A stretch of 64,000 nucleotides of DNA from Pomacea canaliculata (Eukaryota > Mollusca > Gastropoda > Architaenioglossa > Ampullariidae), in contig NC_037593.1 in the NCBI RefSeq assembly GCF_003073045.1, forward strand, positions 10,278,735 to 10,342,734, read 5' to 3'. A model generated the notes under the pieces. It had not been told where the DNA came from. It ran no database searches and worked only from the letters and a program-made list of their open reading frames with translations. Shown piece by piece: positions 44,732-61,269 of the stretch (position 1 is its first letter; every line of letters starts with the position of its first letter). A program made the translations under genes and the position numbers.

Positions 44732-47700
44732 TCACATTGGCAGATTCTTGGTAAGCACACTTTTCTTTGATCTTTTTACCCTCTCAGCTGAAAATGACAT
44801 GAAGCTTACTGGTTCTTCCACTCTGTCTGATGTGGTCATCGCTAATGAGAGAAATCTTGGTGACATTGTCATGTTCCTAGGTAACTGACCATGCTGTGAC
44901 CCTGTGCCAGTTTGCCTGTAAGATGTCATTTCGTTATATGGACTTATGGAAGAGTGCACCCTAGGATTTCTTTGACCCTCATGTTGAAGGGGGTATGAAG
45001 CAACAAAGGTATCTGCAGGCATGTGAGTAGCGGGTCGCATCCAGTCCCTTGATGTTCTTGGCCGTTCAAGGCTCAGCATCCTGTCATGTTCATGGAACAC
45101 ACTCTTGGCTGGTAGGGACTGTTGATGAAATGTTTGATCCATAGGCAATCCAGGAGACTTGGCATTACTTGATTGATGGACTGGAAAAAAACCAGCACGC
45201 TCTCTGCTGGGGTGTGGTGGGGTGTTCACCAGACGGATCTCAAAGCACATGCAGTTGCAGGTCTCAGAGTCAACTTTCTTGCAACACTAAAGACACAAAC
45301 GCATGCGCATTATTTACAAACTATACCTAATTTTCACAGAGCAAGTTGATGATAAATTTTGATTTGTGATAAAAAGTATTGTGGAACATTTATGTTTCTC
45401 ATAAATATAAAAACAAATCATTCTCTCTCTTCACCCTATTATTTGGGTGAGATAATTAAAACTTACATAGCTATATCTACTTGCATCTATTAAGAAAGTT
45501 TGTTTTGTCTGCACTAGCATGATAATGCCTGATGGCATATACAGTTATTTGTTATGCCAAGTAACAGTTCTACAGAATGAATAAAAATGCTATATCTAAT
45601 ATTGCCCGATAGGCTCAAGGAAAAATTAAATGCTACATTTTGATCAGATTACAGCAACTTTGGCACTAAACAATTTACCAGTCACATATAAGAGAAATGA
45701 CAATGCTGAATCCAAGAAGGTAATTACAATCACTATGGATGAAACAACTAATAATCTGCAAATAATTAGTTTCAGGTTATGGTTATAATAAAAAGCCTTC
45801 AAAGAAGACAAAGAGTATCGAGCATTTAACCCCCACCAAAAAAAAAAAGATTAAGAATATTCATGCATGAGTAAGCAGTTATTTTCTTCCAGAAAAAGTT
45901 TAAACTAGGGGAATTTATACATGGTGCAAACTAGGCAAAGTACAACATTGTCTATTCACCCAAAAGGAAGCCATGCTTGCAAGAGCCTGTATACGTGTCA
46001 AAATGTACAGGCATTTTCTTCAAATATGCTTATATAAAATACACGTGCAAACATATACAAAGGCTTTTGCACAAGCAGATGCTTATAAATACTTTTGCAG
46101 GCATTATTAAAAAAGCACAGAAATGTTTCTTAACAGCAGTTATTTATTTACAGTAATTTCTCTGTAGTAATCAAGGGCATAGACTCTAAGAATGTTACAA
46201 GTAAAATATATCTTGACAATCAAAAGACATGTAAGTCCAAAAGAAGGCAAATGACAACTGAAATTTCTTGAAACAGATAAGAAAAAAATGAAGCTGGGGA
46301 GCTATTGGCAAACAAAATCTACATTGTACTATATAAACCATATACTTACTATACATGGTTTTTTTTTCAATCAGAACCCTATAGATTATGGCTTGGGTGG
46401 AGGTTGATTTCCATAGTCATAGCATTTCTGATAGGAATAAAATAAATCAGTATGGCATCCAACTTCATGGTAAACAACATGAACAATCTTCTAATGAACA
46501 CCTAGAAAACGGCACAAGAATTTTCAGTATATTTAAGCAGACAGAGTGCTTTTATGCAACATTTTGACTGCAAATGTCAACTGTCTCAGATTAACAATGG
46601 TGATCAAAGTATGGTGATTGTTTTTTAATAGCTGAGTTTATTATGTTCCAGATTTTAACTCATAAAATCAGCTTAGATTTTTCCTTGTTACTCCTCAAGC
46701 AGCATAGTGCTGCAGCATAGCAGCAGAAAGAACATAATACTTTTGAGAGTTATCTGTGTAGATCTATGCCATTGATAACTATTTGAAGTAGAATTGTAAA
46801 ATGCAGCAAAAACCATGAACTGACAATATTTCAATTTAACAACCATACAACAACAAAACACAATTTCAACGAAATAATGAGAAAGCGGAAGGTTAATGTA
46901 TTAAAATATAACTGTTTTCCACAAAAGGACTACTTAATAGATACATACTTTCTTTGTACATGAGCTTATCTGCTTCTTTTTCACCAGCTACAAGATGTAA
47001 TACCAATGAAACTACAGAAAAGAGTCTTAATAAAGATATGCTAAACAATGATATGGAATGAAGACATGCTAGAAGAATGAGGTATCCCAGCAATCCTTAA
47101 TTCATTTAGGTTTTTCTTATCATTTTTGCAAACTGAAAAACTTTAGTTTAAATTTCTACATTACTTTTCTATCCTACAGTGTCGCATATAAAATGAGCAT
47201 GAATTCTATTATTTGCATTTTATTTCTCATAAGAAATCTTTGAGTAAAAGTCTATGAATGGAAACAAATCATTAGAGAAACAAGTCTTTATAGCTCTTTT
47301 TTATGCTTTGATCCTGAGACAAAGCAAATCCTGCTAAGAAATATACTTACCTCCCAGAATGATGGTCCTTCTGACGCACAGCACTGGCACATCAGGATGT
47401 CAACACAGGTAATATGCTGCACAGTTTTGATCATGTTCATCAGCTTACCACATAGCAGCATATACTAATTTATGGAATACAATTGTCTACAAGATTGCAG
47501 GTCTATTAGTCTATTTACACAAATACATAATAGTTGCAGAAATCATCTTGGTCTGAGAGTACACTAAATATTACACAAAAACATGTCCAAAACAATTGTC
47601 TGGGAACTAGAAAAAGGCAACTAAAAATTTTTGCATTATGCATTATTATATACTTACCCTTCCCATACTCTCTTCTTACATCCCCCAACTACCCAAACAA

Positions 47701-50481
47701 AACACTTTAACTATATTGCTACTAATTTATTAAGACAACTTCATCATGCATCCTACATCAGTTTTCTAACAGCTGATATTCTATTTAATTTGCTTGAAGA
47801 TAGCTGTAACAAAAACTGTACTTTAGCAAAACAATATTCACATTTCACAGGCAAAACAGAGATTTATTGTGACATGAACATGAACATTATGTAACATCTA
47901 GTTTTATTGAAATCAATGTTGTCTTCACAATCTTCATTAAGTCAGAATTATTCAATCAGAAGTAATTTTCTTTATGAATATATTTGGCAAGTACAGAAAA
48001 TTTTCCGAGATCAGAATTATTGCAAACGTAATTTACAGAATGAACATTTGATGGGTTAAGCATAGATCCGAATGAGCGAACAAAAAGCACCAGAATCAGA
48101 AATTAAGATCAAGCATTTCTAGCTATGAAAAAAACTGAAAGCAAAATATTTCACCATGAACAAAAGAAAAGAGGGCCATAATCAGATTTAGAGAAGAGAA
48201 ACATAGGCTGATTATAACTCAAAATACTTCAACACAGTAGCATAAATAATGCAGTCTGAAAATAGAACAATTAAAGGTGCTGTAAGGAATCTTAATAACA
48301 GTCTGCAGAAAAGTGAACCAAAGATATCGTGCAAACTCAAATTAACAACACTATTCAAAACATTACTATTAAGTTTGACATTGTTATCTAGCAAACATCA
48401 ACTGAATTATGATCCTGTGAGTAAACAGGAAATATTGACAATGATAATGGTAGGCCCCTTTGCTGCTTATGCAATCTCACTGCACACTGTATATATGATT
48501 TTGCAATGTCAGACATCATTTGTTTCCTATTTGAGGTCCGAGCTTTTTCAATTCTTTGCCCTGATCATTTGTGACATATAAACATTGCAGACTTTCGTGA
48601 TAGGCCTAAAGAAACATTAATTTCATGAATACCTTTCAAATACTGTACTATGTATTTTCACTCTCCAGGTCAAGCAGGCACTCGACTGGAATCCTCAGGG
48701 AAAGAGGAGAGTTGGGAGACGAAAGCAGATTTGGTAAAGAACAGTGGAAAGCGAGGCAAAAGACATTAGAACCACATGGGCCCAACTGAAGGGGCCTGCC
48801 CAAAACTGGGTTCGCTAGCGAGGTGTTTTTGCAGCCCTATGCTCCTCGAGGAGTAACAATTAGGACTAAACTAAGCTATGTATTTTTCGTGCTCCAATTC
48901 CTTTTTATTGATGTGTTGTATCTGATTTCTGTATCTTTATTCCTTTCAGTTGTTTTTATGCTTTGCTGTCTTTTATCATATTCCAACATAGTTATAGATT
49001 TTGCATCAAATATTTCTTACCTTTCTGTTTGGACAGCAGGACTTAAGGCAAGATTTGAGAGATGGGCTCTCACAGCAATTGCAACTCTCAGACAAAGCAA
49101 CACAGCAGGGCTGAGATCCCTCAGACTTCACACAGCACTGTGAGCCACAACACTGAATGCGGTCCTAGACACATTTTAGCCAGTTTAGACAATCCCTACA
49201 CTTAAAACCTGAGAGATAACCAATAATCATACCTGATTCTTGGTAACCAATAGAGTCCATTATCACCAAGGTGTTGCAACCCAATTTCCTTCAGTTTAAA
49301 ACTATTAAAGTATTTTGAGTCCATGTATTATCATGCAGTAACAAGGATCTGGCAGATTTTACCAATGAATTTGTAACCAGCTATTTAATATCAAAAAATA
49401 TCATTAAATATGTTTTTCACAAACCAAGCCATCGTGACACAAAATCTGTAACATCGACTGGTCAGAGTATGTAATGGGGATTTAATCACACTGTATCACT
49501 CATAAGTGATAAGTGTATCCATAAATACATCTCTTCCATCTTATTTAAGGAAATTGTAGGGAAAACTTTTAGTTCTTAATGATTTTTGTGCATTCCAGTT
49601 TGAGTTAAATGTTTAAATAATGCACTGAGAACAGCAATTCAAGCTTTTTAACTTTTCTAATTCTTTCTCACAAGAGACTTCTGCCACATTGGAAAAGCTG
49701 CTTTTTTCTGGAAACCCTGTCCATACCGTTTATGATATGATGTTTTTACATTAGCCTTAGTTCTACTTCTGTTGTGGCCCTATGCTCCTCGAGGAGTAAC
49801 AAGGAATAAAAAATAGTTCTACTACGATCTTCTGGTGCCTTATACTATTCTAGCCATCTAAATTTACTTTTTATTAACATTACTTATAGCATATGTGCAT
49901 TTCTATCTCATGCTTTAAAGGCAGATGTTCTTGATAGCCTGCAATTATCTTTCTGGCATTCTTAAAAGGAAGACCAGGGATCACTCACCCTGGGTATCAC
50001 AAGAGAAGTGCTCCTAACAAACTCTTTGCTTTCTTTCTTAAATGATTAAGTATATATACATAAAACTCTTATTAAAACATGTTTATTCTTTTAATATTCT
50101 CCTTTTATGTAGTCACAGTATAGCTCTTGCTTTGATATTTAATATTGTTTACTTCTCTTCTACATACTAAGATAATATTTAAATTGATGATGATGATGAT
50201 GATGATGGGTACAGTTTGTTTCCCTTACCTTGGGTACTGAAAACAGTCAGTACACGTACAGTACTATATTTCAATAAAGATTTCTCACAGAAAGATATTT
50301 TATAATGTTGATAATATGAAGAAATCGTATATGCTGATTTTTTAAATTCAGCGAAACATGTAATATTTGCAGGCAAAAAATTACTTACCCTCATGCAATA
50401 ATAAATTAGCACAACTGCAACCATTATCAAGACATAGAGACCAATAGCAATGCTGATAATGGCAGCCAGAGGAAAAGCCAT
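44732..50481 (-). CDS. Unrecognised single-pass membrane protein with Cys-rich cytoplasmic part
   Basis: I do not recognise the family. Exon 1 (50389-50481) encodes 31 aa: MAFPLAAIISIAIGLYVL and on through one hydrophobic helix to YYCMR, ending in phase 0 at a strong donor (AGG|gtaagt). Exon 2 (47351-47416, 22 aa) is Cys-rich (CVDILMCQCCASEGPSFWE) and is flanked by good splice sites, also phase 0. A long terminal exon (44732-45286, 184 aa) begins after a TTTAG acceptor with CCKKVDSETCNCMCFEIRLV and then turns disordered, Ser/Pro/Arg/Met-rich, ending SVLTKNLPM. Joined, this gives 237 aa. A short terminal exon at 46386-46427 is an alternative. The dense cysteines next to the helix suggest palmitoylation or metal binding. 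A poly(A) signal lies at 44684-44689. The exon linkage is inferred from phases only. Confidence 0.55.
46386..46427 (-). CDS. Alternative short terminal exon of the membrane-protein gene
   Basis: After a TATCAG acceptor this encodes KCYDYGNQPPPKP and a stop. It is phase 0, so it can follow exon 2 directly and gives a 66-aa protein. A minus-strand AATAAA at 46143-46148, about 240 nt on, could end this form. It competes with the long terminal exon at 44732-45286. Confidence 0.4.
   Translation of the reverse strand, partial: KCYDYGNQPPPKP
48664..48860 (+). mobile_element. RTE-like LINE, 3' end
   Basis: The frame VKQALDWNPQGKRRVGRRKQ, then WAQLKGPAQNWV and AALCSSRSN, is the ORF2 C-terminus of an RTE-type LINE. 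It is followed by the short palindrome CTCCTCGAGGAG and GTAAC. It lies in intron 1 of the membrane-protein gene, antisense to it. Confidence 0.8.
49774..49803 (+). mobile_element. RTE-like LINE, last ~30 bases only
   Basis: GTGGCCCTATGCTCCTCGAG followed by GAGTAAC repeats the terminus of the copy at 48664-48860 almost exactly. This is an extreme 5' truncation. Confidence 0.6.
50185..50208 (+). repeat. (TGA)n microsatellite
   Basis: Seven TGA/GAT units in intron 1 of the membrane-protein gene. RTE-type LINEs often end in such repeats, but no LINE sequence is directly attached here. Confidence 0.85.
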
Positions 50482-51218
50482 ACCCAGCTTCTGTTTTCAC
50501 ATGTTCATTCCTTCAAGATGCTTTAAAACATGACAAGTATATAGTGATATTTTAATTAAATGTTATGCGTGTAAGATTAAATTACTATTTATTATATACT
50601 CTCTGCGACTTGCTGAATTTTGCTACTTATGAAAAACTTATGTCTGTTTTCTAATATTTGTGCTGACAGAAATGCAGACTTGGCAATGAACATAGCTTAC
50701 TAGCTCACTAGCTAGACCATTGCTAGATAACATGCATCTAATTTTGCAAACATGTAAAATCTTGCATGAAGCAAACTGAAAATAAGCGTTTAAAATACAC
50801 TATATCTTGTAAGCTTACAAATCGTAAACATGATTAGAAATACATCCCAAAAAAACCATTGCTATTTAACAATGCTGACCTAAATTTTGTTACTGAAAGA
50901 ATTTCTGCTTTCCCATCCAAAGTCATGTCGAAACAAAAACCTTGCCAACTTCGTCACGTGATATCAACAAACTTCCCCATGATTAATATGAAAACAAAAT
51001 TATATACAGTTTTAACCATTTACGAACAAAACAGATTTGCTCAAAATCTTCATGGAAACTTTCAATAAAAAAATATTTGTTATTATCACATCATGCTATA
51101 TCAACAAATATATCGTGGTTTTTCTTATTCCTAAGATCGAATAATGCCGTATCGCCAAATATTAGGTGGATGGGGGCCATTTTCAAGAGTACTCCCCCTT
51201 AGATATAATAGGCAAAAT
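50482..51218. promoter_or_regulatory. Shared upstream region between the membrane-protein gene and NDUFS8
   Basis: The two start codons point away from each other and are 737 bases apart, so the interval must hold both promoters if the gene models are right. No TATA box or CpG-rich core stands out; the region is AT-rich. Confidence 0.5.
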
Positions 51219-56378
<5,160 letters not shown>

Positions 56379-56489
56379 TACAGCTGCATTTTGTCCATCT
56401 GATTATTAAGATTTCAACATTTTTTTATGGCGATGCTTCTTATAGGTTTTTAATTTTGGATTTAAAAATAGGCACATTTAAGCAACCTA

Positions 56490-56495
56490 AATAAA
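56490..56495 (+). terminator. NDUFS8: NDUFS8 poly(A) signal AATAAA
   Basis: First plus-strand AATAAA after the stop, about 110 nt downstream. Confidence 0.6.
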
Positions 56496-56499
56496 AGGA

Positions 56500-57730
56500 G
56501 AGATTAAAAAAAAACAAAGACATTGAAAATGCAACAGAAAATCTTTATTATGTTTGATCAGCTTAAATAATAATACTACTATTTAGATTTTATGCAAAAT
56601 ATTCTATGTACAAAAAGTACAGATATGTGTCAGAAAAATAAATTGGTCTGTAAAGTTCTGAGACTGCTTAAAGAATAGTCCTGCAGAAAAGTGTAAATGT
56701 TTAGTATTAAGATTAGTACCATCCATTCTAAATATCCATGTGAAAAGTGGTGTATGTATGAATGTCTTTTAAATGTTTAGTCTTTTTTTTTTTTTTGACT
56801 CGCTCTTTTCTAAAATTTATGAAAAATTTATACATCATATACAATGTGACATATAGTACATGCATCTTTACAAAATCAGGCCTAAATGTATATCTGCACC
56901 AAAAATATGTAGACATGTTCCAAGTAAATAGAGCAATTATATACACCAAAAACATAAAAAATAATATCTAAAACTATGTTGACAAAATTAAGTTGATAAG
57001 AGAGTATATGTGCATGTCTAAATACTACTATCAACAAAAAAGAAAATATTTAAGCAACTTTATTAGAAAAAAATTAATTTAATAATATCTTTAAATTAAG
57101 GCAACATTATTTGCTAGATCTGCATGTAATCAAGTCTTGGTGGAAAGTTATACTAAGCAATTGAATACTATGTTCCTCTAGCTCTTGTGAATACAAAATC
57201 AAGTAAAACAGATTTTATGGCTATTATTTACACATACTTTCTAAAGGTCAGCATCAACATGAAATGAGCCTGCTGACATAAATAGAACAAAGCACTTACT
57301 AGTTTGGCTCCAGACTGTACTTTTTGGGGAACCACATGGATTTATCTAAATTCATATTTCTGACATGGATCATAGCCATTGTGAGATCTTCAATATGCTG
57401 ATTAGGCATTGCCACAGCAGCACACCGTTTCGTTATTTGGAAGGAAATGAGATCTTGATCTCAACTGCTATGTACACAGTCTTAGCTGACAAACATAATA
57501 ATTACTTGCTCATATTTTGAGTTTTAGTGTCTAGTTATAAACAAAAGCCAGTCATATGAGGAAAAAACTTTAGTACTTGAGTTAGCCTGTAATCACACTT
57601 GGAAATACTGATGTATAGTAATCAACAAAGCCAAGACACTTCATTCCAAAGAACGTGTGTTAATCTTTTGCAGCATGGTCATCTTAGACAATAGCACCAT
57701 AGTACATGATCTGCCAAGACTTTCTATTCT
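56500..57730. other. Intergenic DNA, nothing recognised
   Basis: AT-rich sequence between NDUFS8 and the hairpin region. The open frames are short and look random. Confidence 0.45.
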
Positions 57731-57734
57731 CACT

Positions 57735-57907
57735 GCAGAATGCTGGGAAACCAGCAGAAGATGCTGCCTTGTATAGTGACAGCTTCAGCTGCTAATGATA
57801 TCTCTATTGGTATTCAGATATTCAGGGTATCTGACCATAGAGTACCTCTCACTAAGCTGCCTTGCTGTTGCTATGCAGGCAGCATCTTCTGCTGATTTCC
57901 CAGAATG
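57735..57907. repeat. Inverted repeat with ~31-bp arms and ~110-bp loop
   Basis: The left arm near 57738-57768 (TGCTGGGAAACCAGCAGAAG then ATGCTGCC) pairs with the right arm near 57878-57907 (GGCAGCATCTTCTGCTGATT then TCCCAGAATG). It has about two mismatches. Confidence 0.7.
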
Positions 57908-57935
57908 ACATAAGTCTTCCTGTCAGTGATACTAA

Positions 57936-57977
57936 GTTTTGTGGTGATTATGCTTCTCAGCATGATTACCACAAAAC
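57936..57977. repeat. Compact hairpin, 19-bp stem and 4-nt loop
   Basis: GTTTTGTGGTGATTATGCT then TCTC then AGCATGATTACCACAAAAC. Seventeen of 19 pairs are Watson-Crick, and the other two are G-T or A-C. It lies directly after the larger inverted repeat. Confidence 0.7.
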
Positions 57978-58253
57978 CTGGGCATTGGCATTAAAATATT
58001 CATTTAACTTGCTAGAACTTTGATCCTACTTTAGAGTCTGGCATATGTTAGCCTTTAATATTTGCTATACTTGGATACTGTAACTGACCTTTTTGGGTTA
58101 CATGGTAAGTACATTGGAACAACAATAGAATTGCCCATTTTACAAAATTCACTTCCTCTCCTATGCACTGGGAAGCTTCGAATACAACTATGTACAAGTG
58201 TGGGAATGCTGGGAGTAAGGGGCTTAGAGAAACTCTATTTCTCAAGTTATGAA

Positions 58254-58599
58254 TCATGGCAGTGCAGAAGGTGAGGGCTGTGATCTTTGCACTTGCATCA
58301 GTGTAGGCTGAGGAAGCGAAAGAAAAAGAACAGGTCTCTGCATCTGCATTGCTGGTAAAGATGATGGTGAATGCTGCTGAGGTGCTGGCTGCATTAGTAA
58401 TGGTGATGTGTGATTAAGGGAAGAAGATGCTTGAATTCTTGCAGTGGTGGTCTTTCGAATTTTGATGCAAGGTGAATTGAAAACCCAATCTTCCACCTCC
58501 TTTGGGACATCAGTCATTAAAGACCTAGTATAATCTTCAAGTTCTGCTTCAGCCATGGCTTGGGACAGCACTGCCACAGTTCTTGAAATGGGAAATGAT
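58254..58599 (-). CDS. Probable terminal exon of an unrecognised gene, Gln/Pro/Ser-rich end
   Basis: After a TTTCAG acceptor, the frame reads TVAVLSQAMAEAELEDYTRS, LMTDVPKEVEDWVFNSPCIK and IRKTTTARIQASSS. It then runs into a Gln/Pro/Ser/Met-rich tail ending SPSALP and a stop (114 aa). The acidic folded-looking part followed by a low-complexity tail looks like a real protein end. I do not recognise the family. It is entered in phase 2, so upstream exons are required. Confidence 0.5.
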
Positions 58600-59221
58600 C
58601 TGAAAGGCATTGAAATACATGTTATTCAGGTATATTTTGCATTTAAAAAAAAAGTGCTTGCTGCTGAGCTCCTCTCCCTTCAAAAGTACTCCTTCACTGA
58701 AAATAACCAACTGACAATAAATCTTTTTGAATTTTTTTTTTTTCTTGAGAACAAGTGCTAGTGTGTGGGGTTCCCTTTGTGGTGATTTTCTGGGGAAGGG
58801 AAAAACATATATATTGTTGTGGTTTAGAAATTACATGACTAGTAAAAGAACTATAGGTTATCAAAAAGCTTTGCTGCTGTAGTGAATCCACTATAGTCCG
58901 GCCTTTCATAATCTAATGGAGAATGTAAAACAAATTTTTTTTATAAAAAGGCCTATAACATATGATGTACGTTTTGATAAGAGGAAGTGGTGATATGAAC
59001 TGCACCTGATGTGGAAAAAAAAGCCGTTTAGTATTAAACGAGGAAACATAAATCTATTTCAATAAAAAATAATCTCCACGGTTTGTTTTTTTTAAAGCAT
59101 GCATTTGCTTAGTATTAGGTCTGTGCATGCCTATATTTAGGCTATGCCACAGTTGTCACAGGTAAGATGCTAATTTCTTCCATTTTTATAGTGGTGCTAT
59201 AATTAGGATGGAATAAAACAG

Positions 59222-59280
59222 CTACAATACAATACAACTTTATTAATCCGCAAGGGCAATTACAGGTATGATGATACGCC
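59222..59280 (-). mobile_element. LINE 3'-end fragment, inverted
   Basis: On the minus strand, TGTAATTGCCCTTGCGGATT then AATAAAGTTGTATTGTATTG is the same terminus as at 28660 and 31265, with an (ATTGT)n tail. The upstream part (59280-59440) may belong to the same element. Confidence 0.65.
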
Positions 59281-59997
59281 AGCACACTAGAGGGAAGATT
59301 ATGTAAGAGATTAAAGGGAATAGATTCTGGCGACATACACACACACATGTGCACACATACCCACTCATAGAGTAACACAGCAACAGGAGGGTCAGTGGGC
59401 ACCCCGCACAAGGTCACATCAGGCTGACACATCATCACAGCTAGTGGAATTGAAGAAGCTCTAATTTATGCTAATAATCTGCTTGAGCATAAGAAATAAT
59501 TAGTACTACTGAATATTTTCCGCAGAGAAGGCAAAATATATTTCATCCGACCGTTCACGAACTTATATCCTTATATATGAAATACACGTTCATGATCCGT
59601 TTGATTAGTTACACTCGCAACCTCGTTCTGAGATGCTTTAAAAAAAAAAAACGCGTAGTGGGGAAAATACGTGTTCTAAATTTAGAACGTGGTTAACCAC
59701 GAGCTAAGCACATGACTTAGTATTTCGGCACTTTGCATAATTATATTTAACAAAATACAAAACCATTCTGCTTTAAAATATTTATCTAGGAAGTGTGATT
59801 TTTTTTTCTTTAGCCACATGTACAATACACCCCTCCACCCGAGCTGTATATATATATACGTTAATATACACCTTTCAAATCTTTTGGGGTCTGTTGTCAG
59901 GGATTGCTAAGAATCAACAATATCAAATAGCGTGATCAAGAGGGACAGAATGGCAAAATGTATGCTCATTATTAATAATCATTTATCTTACAATTTA

Positions 59998-60070
59998 ACG
60001 ATTGGCGCAATAGAAGCGCATCGGACTGCATGGTCTCCGCGTATACGTGCATGTTGGTTCGAAAAGTACG
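59998..60070 (+). other. tRNA-like remnant (A-box and B-box present, not foldable as a full tRNA)
   Basis: TTGGCGCAATAGAAGCGC resembles a tRNA D-arm/A box. It is followed by ATCGGACTGCATGG around a CAT triplet, and GGTTCGAAAAG resembles a B box. The acceptor stem does not pair and the anticodon stem is imperfect. It could be a tRNA pseudogene or a SINE head. Confidence 0.35.
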
Positions 60071-60275
60071 TACGTGCTATACAAATCCTTTTATTATTAT
60101 TGACTGAGTCACTTAACGTTGAACCAATGGTTCACATGTACTTCTATATATGAGCATGATCATGTGCTAAATAAATCACAGTACGTTTAATTATTTTTAA
60201 GTAAAACCGACAGACCATTGCATGATCACCTTTCAAGTACAAGTAGGTAGAATGCACGTCTCGATCTTGTCTCAC

Positions 60276-60372
60276 CCAGCTCTGTGATCTCCCCGACGAG
60301 TGGATTTGAGGGTAATTCCTCTTTGGTTCGACCACAAACACTGATAAAATCGTACACAGCGCCAGAACTCAT
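60276..60372 (-). CDS. Candidate first coding exon of an unrecognised gene
   Basis: ATG at 60372 opens MSSGAVYDFISVCGRTKEEL then PSNPLVGEITEL, and ends CTGG|gtgaga (phase 1), a good donor. The local DNA is CpG-richer, as near a promoter. It may belong to the same gene as the exon at 58254-58599, but the phases differ (1 versus 2), so at least one exon between them would be missing. The in-frame ATG at 60483 is an alternative start. Confidence 0.35.
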
Positions 60373-60439
60373 GTGGAGTAAAGCAGACGACGCAGCTATA
60401 GGTGACGGCCGTACTCTTGCAGGTTTCTTGTCGATTGCG

Positions 60440-60800
60440 GAGGTATGACGAAGAATTTTAACGCAGAAATAAGTAAATTTCACTGTCGAGAGTGTATCTG
60501 CCCACGTGAGAAAAACAAGACGGTAAATCCCCTCCTGCAGTTCGTTCGTCCGACGCAGCGTATCCGGATACGCTGCAACCAGTTACGTCGAGCCTGTAAC
60601 ACTGATCGAGCTTGTGGGAATGAGTCGCTGTGCGTGAATCCCCGCGCAGACCTGCACAAGTACGCCACATTACTCGATCATGCGACAGTGATGTCGCTTA
60701 AAGCAAATCCTGTTGTTTTGTAGGACTATAGATGAAGACGAAGCTATAGTTTTTTTTACGATGTCCTTGAGCAGACGGCGGAGGCGGTGAGTGGGCTCGA
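60440..60800. promoter_or_regulatory. CpG-richer promoter-like segment with a 22-bp perfect palindrome
   Basis: The segment is much richer in CG dinucleotides than its surroundings. It contains the palindrome at 60555-60576 (arm GCAGCGTATCC). It lies just upstream of the candidate first exon at 60276-60372 on the minus strand. Promoter function is inferred from composition only. Confidence 0.35.
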
Positions 60801-61269
60801 CCCTCACTGGCTCGTCCGGTAGCATATAGTAATACAATCCTTGCCATCGATACCATGGGTTACAAGAGATGTTCTGATCGAGCTCGTCTCGGACACGGCA
60901 ATGTTATCTAGGAGTACCCTGTATTTTTGTATGCAGTATATGCTTCCCCTTTTTCCTCCATAGTGTGACATAACCACAGTATGGGAACAGTTTTCTATTC
61001 TTGCAAGCAAATAAGACACCGATTTTCACTCCTCTCGTTCAATGCATCTAGAAATAATGCAGAGTGCAGTGATGCATCTATATTTTTGTGTGGCGGTAGT
61101 AGCTGAAATCAAATCCACACTGTATTTCTGATATTAGACTATGGATGACCCACAATAACTTAAAATTAAATGACGAAAAAAAAAAAAAACCCCAAAAAAA
61201 CAACCCCAGAAGCTTTTTTTTCCCAAAGAGATCAGTCAGCGTTTACCCTTCATTGCCTGCCTCTGTTCG

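Noticed and set aside
60445-60723. 92-codon plus-strand Cys/Arg-rich frame
   Set aside because: It covers the CpG-rich promoter-like segment and a palindrome. The cysteine spacing fits no zinc-finger pattern I know.
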